Source of the DNA: Kosakonia quasisacchari
GTDB taxonomy: Bacteria > Pseudomonadota > Gammaproteobacteria > Enterobacterales > Enterobacteriaceae
Direction: 5' to 3'
DNA length: 64,000 nucleotides
Assembly: GCF_004331415.1 (NCBI RefSeq)
Contig: NZ_SJOP01000006.1
Location: forward strand, 124,001-188,000
The notes under the pieces: model-generated
What the model was told of the DNA's origin: nothing
Databases searched by the model: none
Seen by the model: the letters and a program-made list of their open reading frames with translations, nothing else
Part shown: piece after piece, positions 57,855 through 64,000 of the stretch
How the letters are laid out: every line of letters starts with the position of its first letter
Numbering within the stretch: position 1 is the stretch's first letter
Made by a program: the position numbers and the translations under genes

Positions 57855-59846
57855 TTACAGCAGTGCTTTCGCTTTTGCTACAACATTGTCGACAGTGAAG
57901 CCAAACTCTTCAAACAGCAACTCCGCCGGAGCTGATTCACCAAAGGTGGTCATACCGACGATAGCGCCGTTCAGACCGACGTATTTATACCAGAAGTCAG
58001 CAATACCGGCTTCAATCGCCACGCGTGCGGAGACGGCTTTCGGTAGTACGGATTCACGGTAAGCCGCATCCTGCTTGTCGAACGCGTCGGTGGACGGCAT
58101 AGACACTACGCGCGCCTTCACGCCTTCGGCAGAGAGTTTTTCCCACGCCGATACGGCCAGTTCCACTTCTGAGCCAGTGGCAATCAGGATCAGTTGCGGC
58201 TGACCCGCGCAATCTTTCAGGACGTACGCACCGCGGGCAATATCTGCCAGCTGCTGTGCGGTACGCTCCTGTTGGGCCAGATTCTGGCGGGAGAGGATCA
58301 GCACAGTCGGGCCATCATGGCGCTCAACCCCGTATTTCCATGCCACCGCAGATTCTACCTGATCACATGGACGCCAGGTGCTAACGTTCGGCGTAACGCG
58401 CAGAGAAGCAACCTGCTCTACCGGCTGGTGAGTCGGGCCGTCTTCGCCCAGACCAATCGAGTCGTGGGTGTAAACCAGCACCTGACGCTGTTTCATCAAC
58501 GCCGCCATACGCACCGCATTACGTGCATATTCAACAAACATCAGGAAGGTAGAGGTGTATGGCAGGAAGCCGCCGTGCAGAGCGATACCGTTGGCAATCG
58601 CGGTCATGCCGAACTCGCGCACGCCGTAGTGAATGTAGTTACCCGCAGTATCTTCGTTAATCGCTTTCGAACCGGACCAGATAGTCAGGTTCGAAGGAGC
58701 CAGGTCAGCGGAACCGCCGAGGAATTCCGGCAACAGCGGGCCGAAAGCTTCGATAGCATTTTGAGAGGCTTTACGGCTGGCGATTTTCGCCGGATTGGCC
58801 TGCAGCTTTTCAACAAAGGCCTGCGCTTTAGCGTCGAAATCAGACGGCAACTCGCCTTTCATACGGCGGGTGAATTCAGCCGCTTCCTGCGGGAAGGCTT
58901 TCGCGTAAGCAGCGAACTTATCGTTCCACGCCGCTTCTTTCGCCTTGCCTGCTTCTTTTGCATCCCACTGAGCATAGATTTCAGACGGGATTTCAAACGG
59001 TGCGTATTTCCAGCCAAGCTGCTCACGGGTCAGCGCGATTTCCGCGTCGCCCAGCGGCGCACCGTGGGAGTCGTGGGTACCGGCTTTGTTCGGCGAACCG
59101 AAACCGATGATAGTTTTGCACATCAGCAGAGACGGTTTATCCGTCACGCTGCGTGCTTCTTCAACGGCGCGTTTGATGGCATCAGCGTTATGACCGTCAA
59201 TGCCACGAACCACATGCCAGCCATAGGCTTCAAAGCGTTTCGCCGTATCGTCGGTAAACCAGCCTTCCACGTGACCATCAATGGAAATGCCGTTGTCATC
59301 ATAGAACGCCACCAGTTTGCCCAGCTTCAGCGTACCAGCCAGCGAGCAGACTTCGTGGGAGATGCCTTCCATCATGCAGCCGTCGCCCATAAAGGCGTAG
59401 GTGAAGTGGTCAACAATGTCATGACCCGGGCGGTTGAACTGCGCGGCGAGGGTTTTCTCAGCAATCGCCATACCTACAGCGTTGGCAATGCCCTGGCCCA
59501 GTGGGCCGGTAGTGGTTTCAACACCGACGGTGTAGCCCACTTCCGGATGGCCCGGCGTTTTTGAGTGCAGCTGACGGAAATTCTGCAGTTCAGACATCGG
59601 CAGATCGTAGCCGGTGAGGTGCAGCAGGCTGTAAATCAGCATTGAGCCGTGGCCATTGGACAGCACAAAGCGGTCACGGTCAGCCCAGGCCGGATTTGTC
59701 GGGTTATGGTTCAGAAAATCACGCCACAGCACTTCGGCGATATCGGCCATCCCCATCGGGGCTCCCGGGTGACCGGATTTGGCTTTCTGTACCGCGTCCA
59801 TGCTCAGCGCACGAATAGCATTAGCAAGCTCTTTACGTGAGGACAT
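57855..59846 (-). CDS. tktA: Transketolase A
   Basis: 663 residues from ATG 59846; the longer in-frame start at 60065 lies in the loiP promoter region. Transfers two-carbon units in the pentose phosphate pathway with thiamine diphosphate. TPP motif: [20 protein letters not shown] with [31 protein letters not shown]; and the pyrimidine-site [16 protein letters not shown]. Length equals E. coli TktA. Divergent from loiP. Confidence 0.97.
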   Translation of the reverse strand: MSSRKELANAIRALSMDAVQKAKSGHPGAPMGMADIAEVLWRDFLNHNPTNPAWADRDRFVLSNGHGSMLIYSLLHLTGYDLPMSELQNFRQLHSKTPGHPEVGYTVGVETTTGPLGQGIANAVGMAIAEKTLAAQFNRPGHDIVDHFTYAFMGDGCMMEGISHEVCSLAGTLKLGKLVAFYDDNGISIDGHVEGWFTDDTAKRFEAYGWHVVRGIDGHNADAIKRAVEEARSVTDKPSLLMCKTIIGFGSPNKAGTHDSHGAPLGDAEIALTREQLGWKYAPFEIPSEIYAQWDAKEAGKAKEAAWNDKFAAYAKAFPQEAAEFTRRMKGELPSDFDAKAQAFVEKLQANPAKIASRKASQNAIEAFGPLLPEFLGGSADLAPSNLTIWSGSKAINEDTAGNYIHYGVREFGMTAIANGIALHGGFLPYTSTFLMFVEYARNAVRMAALMKQRQVLVYTHDSIGLGEDGPTHQPVEQVASLRVTPNVSTWRPCDQVESAVAWKYGVERHDGPTVLILSRQNLAQQERTAQQLADIARGAYVLKDCAGQPQLILIATGSEVELAVSAWEKLSAEGVKARVVSMPSTDAFDKQDAAYRESVLPKAVSARVAIEAGIADFWYKYVGLNGAIVGMTTFGESAPAELLFEEFGFTVDNVVAKAKALL

Positions 59847-60125
59847 TTTGACTCCAGATCGGACTGTTAAGGGCTGTTCCCGTAACGACTTGACGACAGC
59901 GCGTTTTGGGCTACGCCGGAAAAAAGTGCCAACAATGTAACCCAAGCGACAAGTCATGTACATGGAGCATCCTTTTGCCGATTCAGAAATCTCTGGAAGC
60001 TGCTCGCATGTTGCGCAATCTCCTCGCCCGCCTTCTGTTCTGTTCCTTATACTTAAGCTCACCACCGGTTCGCCTGAACCTGTGTATGAACAGAATAGCT
60101 ATCCAATTATTGCGGAAGAGAACAA

Positions 60126-60884
60126 ATGAAAATTCGCCCAGCCCTTTTTGCCCTGGGAATGACTACCCTGCTTGCCGGGTGTCAGAACATGAACTCCAAC
60201 GGTTTTCTTAGCTCAGGAGCGGAAGCGTTCCAGGCCTACACGTTGAGCGACGCGCAGGTAAAAGCGCTAAGCGATGACGCCTGTAAACAGATGGACAGCA
60301 AAGCGACCATCGCACCGGCCAGCAGCCCGTATACACAGCGTTTGAATAAAATTGCCACCGCTCTGGGTGACAACATCAATGGCCAGCCCGTGAACTACAA
60401 AGTCTACGTGGCAAAAGATGTTAACGCCTTCGCCATGGCGAATGGCTGCATCCGCGTCTACAGCGCGTTAATGGACATGATGACCGATAACGAAGTTGAA
60501 GCGGTGATTGGCCACGAAATGGGTCACGTGGCGCTTGGCCATGTGAAGAAAGGCATGCAGGTTGCACTCGGCACCAATGCGGTGCGCGCGGCGGCGGCCT
60601 CCGCAGGCGGGATTGTGGGCAGCTTGTCGCAGTCGCAGCTTGGCGCACTGGGCGAGCAACTGGTTAACTCCCAGTTCTCGCAGCGCCAGGAGTCCGAAGC
60701 GGATGACTACTCTTACGACCTGTTGCGCAAACGCGGTATCAACCCAGCCGGGTTAGCCACCAGCTTCGAAAAACTGGCGAAGATGGAGGAAGGCCGTCAG
60801 AGTTCAATGTTTGACGATCACCCCGCCTCGGCTGAACGTGCGCAGCATATCCGCGATCGCATGGCGGCAGATGGCATTAAATAA
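60126..60884 (+). CDS. loiP: Outer-membrane metalloprotease lipoprotein LoiP
   Basis: 252 residues, as in E. coli (YggG). Lipoprotein signal with LLAGCQ lipobox near residue 19. M48 zinc protease: VIGHEMGHVALGHVK with HExxH near residue 130, and ESEADDYSYDLL with the third ligand Glu. In E. coli it is an Era- and osmotic-stress-linked protease with BepA-like relatives. A terminator follows the stop. Confidence 0.96.
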   Translation: MKIRPALFALGMTTLLAGCQNMNSNGFLSSGAEAFQAYTLSDAQVKALSDDACKQMDSKATIAPASSPYTQRLNKIATALGDNINGQPVNYKVYVAKDVNAFAMANGCIRVYSALMDMMTDNEVEAVIGHEMGHVALGHVKKGMQVALGTNAVRAAAASAGGIVGSLSQSQLGALGEQLVNSQFSQRQESEADDYSYDLLRKRGINPAGLATSFEKLAKMEEGRQSSMFDDHPASAERAQHIRDRMAADGIK

Positions 60885-60890
60885 GCCATT

Positions 60891-60910
60891 GGGAGGCAAT
60901 CTTGCCTCCC
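60891..60910 (+). terminator. Terminator after loiP
   Basis: GGGAGGCAA / TTGCCTCCC stem with a 2-base loop and a following TTTTT. Confidence 0.92.
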
Positions 60911-61114
60911 TTTTTGTTTCACCTGAAAAAAGCACAGCGAATAAAACGCTTCAATTACCAAAGTGTTCGAACGGATTGCAACGCGTTGAATAGTTTACAA
61001 CACGCGTGTTTTCCCGGTTACCCGGAAGGATGTTGTCAGCGGTTACAATGGCGTGTTATCCCGCCAATATAAAGTCGGCCTCCACCAGAAGAGCAGCTTG
61101 ACCTGCTGATAAAA

Positions 61115-61151
61115 AAATCCCCTCCGCGCCGTGCTGGCGAGGAAGGGATTT
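61115..61151 (-). terminator. Terminator after speA
   Basis: AAATCCC-TCCGCGCC pairs with GGCGAGGA-GGGATTT around a short loop with small mismatches, 33 bp after the speA stop, and a T run follows on the minus strand. It ends the transcript where speB would begin in E. coli. Confidence 0.8.
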
Positions 61152-61183
61152 CGTTCGTTACCGGTCAGACGCTATAAATTGCG

Positions 61184-63160
61184 TTACTCATCTTCCAGAT
61201 AGGTGTAGCCGTAAAGCCCGGCTTCGAACTCTTCGAGGAACTGCTGTTGCAGCGTCTCATCGAGCCCGGTCTGTTTCACCTGATCGCGGAACTGCGTCAG
61301 CAGCGTTTTCGGATCGAGCTGCACGTACTGCAACATATCCGCCACAGTGTCGCCTTCATCAGAAAGCTCCACTTCAACGCTGCCATCCGGGAAGACAAAT
61401 ACGTTAACCGCTTCAGTATCGCCGAACAGGTTATGCATGTTACCGAGGATCTCCTGGTAAGCACCGACCATAAAGAAGCCCAGCATCGGCGGATTCTCCG
61501 GGTCGTATTCCGGTATCGGCATGGTCGTCGCAATCCCGTCGCCATCCACGTAGTGATCGATAGCGCCATCGGAATCACACGTAATATCCAGCAGCACCGC
61601 ACGGCGTTCCGGCGCGTGGTTCAACCCTTCTAACGGCAGAACCGGGAACAACTGATCGATCCCCCACGCATCCGGCATTGACTGGAACAGTGAGAAGTTG
61701 ACGTACATTTTGTCCGCCATGCGCTCCTGCAACTCATCAATAATCGGGCGATGCGCGCGGTTGCTCGGATCGAGCTGTTTTTGCACTTCGTGGCACATAT
61801 TCAGATACAGCTGTTCGGCCCACGCACGCTCTTGCAGACTGAACGTGCCGGAAGAGTAACCGACATGAATATCGTGCAGATCCATCTGGCTGTCATGCAG
61901 CCACTCGCGCAGTGAACGGCGCGTACCCGGCTCATGCATCTCCTGCCAGGTTTCCCACATGCTCTGCAACGCGCGCGGCGCGTCTTCGGCCGGAGGGATC
62001 GCTGGCGTGTATTCGTTACGCTCAACGCCAATAATGTTAGAAACCAGCACGGTATGGTGCGCGGTCACCGCGCGGCCAGACTCGGTGATCACCGTCGGGT
62101 GCGGCAGGCCGTGCTCTTCACAGGCATCGCCAATCGCCCAAATGATGTTGTTGGCATATTCGTTCAGGCCATAGTTCACGGAACAATCTGACTGGGAACG
62201 CGTACCTTCATAGTCCACACCCAGGCCACCGCCCACGTCGAAGCACTGAATATTGACGCCAAGCTTATGCAACTCAACATAGAAACGCGCTGACTCGCGC
62301 ACGCCAGTGGCGATATCGCGAATGTTCGCCATCTGCGAACCAAGATGGAAATGCAGCAACTGGATGCTATCCAGACGCCCGCGCTCGCGCAGCATTTCCA
62401 CCAGTTGCAGAACCTGGGTTGCCGCCAGACCAAATTTTGATTTCTCGCCGCCGGAGGACTGCCATTTCCCGGAGCCTTGCGATGCCAGACGCGCACGCAC
62501 GCCTAGACGCGGTACCACGTTCAGGCGTTCTGCTTCTTCCAGCACGATGGCGATTTCGGTCATTTTCTCAATCACCAGATAGACCTTATGGCCCATCTTT
62601 TCGCCAATCAGCGCGAGGCGAATGTATTCACGGTCTTTATAGCCATTACACACAATCACCGAACGGGTCATGCCCGCATGCGCCAGTACCGCCATCAGCT
62701 CCGCTTTTGAACCCGCTTCCAGTCCCAGCGGTTCGCCGGAATGGATCAGGGACTCAATCACGCGGCGATGCTGGTTCACCTTGATTGGGTAAACCAGGAA
62801 ATAGTCACCGTTGTAACCGTAAGATTCACGCGCGCGTTTGAAAGCGGCGTTAATCGAACGCAGACGATGTTGCAGGATCTGCGGGAAACAGAATAGCGCG
62901 GGCAGACGTTGCCCCTGCGCTTCACGCGCTTTCACCAGCTGCGCCAGGTCGACACGGGCATGGGGGACATCCGGATCCGGGCAAACGCTGATATGGCCCA
63001 GCTCGTTGACGTCGTAGTAATTATTGCCCCACCAGGCAATGTTATAAGTACGAAGCATCTTGCTGGCTTCCTGGGAGCTCATCGCAACCTCCTGCATGGA
63101 ACGTAGTACACCTTGTTCGCCCGCTGACGAAGGCGAAACCGAAGACATGTCGTCAGACAT
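61184..63160 (-). CDS. speA: Biosynthetic arginine decarboxylase
   Basis: 658 residues from ATG 63160, as in E. coli. Makes agmatine from arginine with PLP. The PLP lysine is in [17 protein letters not shown]; other blocks are [51 protein letters not shown], and [19 protein letters not shown]. The C-terminus ends [11 protein letters not shown] speB gene (agmatinase) is not found downstream. yqgB lies 8 bp upstream. Confidence 0.97.
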   Translation of the reverse strand: MSDDMSSVSPSSAGEQGVLRSMQEVAMSSQEASKMLRTYNIAWWGNNYYDVNELGHISVCPDPDVPHARVDLAQLVKAREAQGQRLPALFCFPQILQHRLRSINAAFKRARESYGYNGDYFLVYPIKVNQHRRVIESLIHSGEPLGLEAGSKAELMAVLAHAGMTRSVIVCNGYKDREYIRLALIGEKMGHKVYLVIEKMTEIAIVLEEAERLNVVPRLGVRARLASQGSGKWQSSGGEKSKFGLAATQVLQLVEMLRERGRLDSIQLLHFHLGSQMANIRDIATGVRESARFYVELHKLGVNIQCFDVGGGLGVDYEGTRSQSDCSVNYGLNEYANNIIWAIGDACEEHGLPHPTVITESGRAVTAHHTVLVSNIIGVERNEYTPAIPPAEDAPRALQSMWETWQEMHEPGTRRSLREWLHDSQMDLHDIHVGYSSGTFSLQERAWAEQLYLNMCHEVQKQLDPSNRAHRPIIDELQERMADKMYVNFSLFQSMPDAWGIDQLFPVLPLEGLNHAPERRAVLLDITCDSDGAIDHYVDGDGIATTMPIPEYDPENPPMLGFFMVGAYQEILGNMHNLFGDTEAVNVFVFPDGSVEVELSDEGDTVADMLQYVQLDPKTLLTQFRDQVKQTGLDETLQQQFLEEFEAGLYGYTYLEDE

Positions 63161-63168
63161 AGCAAACC

Positions 63169-63351
63169 TCAATAGATGAAAGTGTATACCGTGTGCACGT
63201 CACGACGCCCAATGGCGGCAGCGCGAGAATGCATAAGGATAAAATAGTTGACTACTATCGCAGTGACACATAGCGATAACAACCCATAAACAGTCCGACT
63301 TTTCAGCGCAATATGCTGAAGCACCGACTGTGCGACCGGTTTCTTATTCAT
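63169..63351 (-). CDS. yqgB: YqgB-like small protein upstream of speA
   Basis: 60 residues from ATG 63351. The start [13 protein letters not shown] and AYGLLS-like [16 protein letters not shown] match the small YqgB protein of E. coli, which sits in the same place. The second half is longer than the E. coli protein and continues to a stop 8 bp before speA, so it may be a leader or an overextended C-terminus. E. coli YqgB is acid-induced; its role is unknown. Confidence 0.75.
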   Translation of the reverse strand: MNKKPVAQSVLQHIALKSRTVYGLLSLCVTAIVVNYFILMHSRAAAIGRRDVHTVYTFIY

Positions 63352-63863
63352 ATCATTGTAAACACGTATCGGGACTCGAGTATGACAGCCCGGCGAAACC
63401 ACGAGAAAACCCCTGATTTAACAGGAGAGCCCTTGTTCAGTTATCACAATGCCTTACCGGCCCTGGAGTCCTGAGAAGCACCGAAATGGGTATAACATCG
63501 CCAGGTTTGCAGATTCGAAATGCAGGTTGCGGGGAATAAACGCACGTCAGAACGACGCGACAGGTCCTGTAGAAAACAGCGCTTCATTATCTCTTATCAC
63601 CTCCACGCAAGCCGTTAAGACCCGCGACAAGCCAAAGCCATTAAATTCACTGCTTAACCCGGCTGGAAGTGGCGACACAGCGTTTCGGCCGTGCGCTTTT
63701 TTAATGAGCCGCGCGCGGCGTTTTATACCGATAACGGGGTGAAAATGCAAAATAAAAAAGCTGTGTTTGCCGCATTGCCAGGAAAATTTTCCGTCACTAT
63801 TTGTGACAGGATGTGGAGAGCATCAAAAAACGCTGGCAATAGGGCCAGGATTTAACCTAGAAT
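63352..63863. other. Gap between yqgB and the metK leader
   Basis: About 510 bp with no convincing gene. Frames of 67-97 codons (63449-63742 plus strand, 63547-63750 minus strand) overlap each other and lack a ribosome site. E. coli has yqgD in this gap, but no matching sequence is recognised. Confidence 0.4.
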
Positions 63864-63895
63864 AGCCATCCAGATGTTAATCCGTCCATACGTGA
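63864..63895 (+). promoter_or_regulatory. Candidate tandem MetJ boxes upstream of metK
   Basis: Four adjacent 8-bp units AGCCATCC, AGATGTTA, ATCCGTCC and ATACGTGA, each matching 5 of 8 positions of the MetJ box AGACGTCT. MetJ with S-adenosylmethionine represses metK in E. coli, and the order speA-yqgB-metK places metK just to the right. The metK coding region starts beyond the window. Confidence 0.55.
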
Positions 63896-64000
63896 AGAAT
63901 GTATGTGCAGAACCGATTAACACGCAGACTTCATGTGTCACCTTCTGCAGTCCGCGTCCGCCAGACGCGAAGACCTCCGGACACAGAATTCGAGCTAACC

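Noticed and set aside
58194..59564. 456-codon open frame on the plus strand
   Set aside because: Antisense to tktA, which has all transketolase motifs at full length.
63449..63750. Overlapping frames upstream of metK considered as yqgD
   Set aside because: They overlap on both strands, lack ribosome sites and show no recognised family sequence.

Overview
The window is chromosomal DNA of a gammaproteobacterium of the Enterobacteriaceae, most like the Kosakonia/Enterobacter/Klebsiella group. From about 23 kb to the right end it follows the backbone order known from E. coli (idi, lysS, prfB, recJ, dsbC, xerD, fldB, ygfX, sdhE, ygfZ, yqfA, bglA, ygfF, gcvPHT, ubiI, ubiH, pepP, ygfB, zapA, 6S RNA, fau, serA, rpiA, argP, yggE, argO, mscS, fbaA, pgk, epd, tktA, loiP, speA, yqgB, metK leader). 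Protein lengths match those families closely. The genus is an inference from gene content.

Bases 1-9.4 kb are accessory. A divergent locus holds a left-edge helical protein, a secreted alpha/beta hydrolase and a large protein that fuses a MurF-like amide ligase, a degenerate D,D-carboxypeptidase-like domain and a CapA-type metallophosphatase-like domain. This looks like a machine for making or remodelling an amide-linked envelope polymer. It is followed by a collapsed chemoreceptor remnant, the yjdI-yjdJ pair, a small P-loop ATPase, a FliB-type flagellin lysine methylase and a coiled-coil protein.

Bases 9.8-11.5 kb hold a type VI secretion cargo cassette: a PAAR-tipped effector with a permuted papain-like toxin domain, followed by two tandem paralogous membrane immunity candidates.

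Bases 11.7-20.84 kb are a 9.1-kb genomic island in the 3' end of tRNA-Gly(CCC). It is bounded by a 24-bp direct repeat and carries its own large tyrosine recombinase beside the intact tRNA. Cargo: a two-gene unit (membrane anchor plus a soluble unknown), an XRE regulator with a palindrome over its start codon, a two-helix membrane protein, an AT-rich unknown protein, a serine recombinase with possible resolution-site sequence, a GNAT acetyltransferase, a GrpB-family protein and a NIPSNAP protein.

Bases 20.9-23 kb contain a secreted protein built of 20-residue repeats, the amidase activator ygeR (actS), a decayed LysR-type fragment and a possible 20-aa membrane peptide. This junction is much shorter than in E. 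coli, where a purine-catabolism cluster lies between ygeR and idi.

The backbone covers isoprenoid supply (idi), translation (lysS, prfB with its autoregulatory frameshift), recombination (recJ, xerD), periplasmic disulfide isomerisation (dsbC), one-carbon metabolism (gcvTHP, ygfZ, fau, serA), ubiquinone hydroxylation (ubiH, ubiI), glycolysis and pentose-phosphate metabolism (fbaA, pgk, epd, tktA, rpiA), arginine export (argP, argO), osmotic protection (mscS) and polyamine synthesis (speA). Departures from the E. coli order are an RpiR-type regulator beside bglA, a phage-antirepressor-like gene between epd and tktA, and no speB between speA and loiP.
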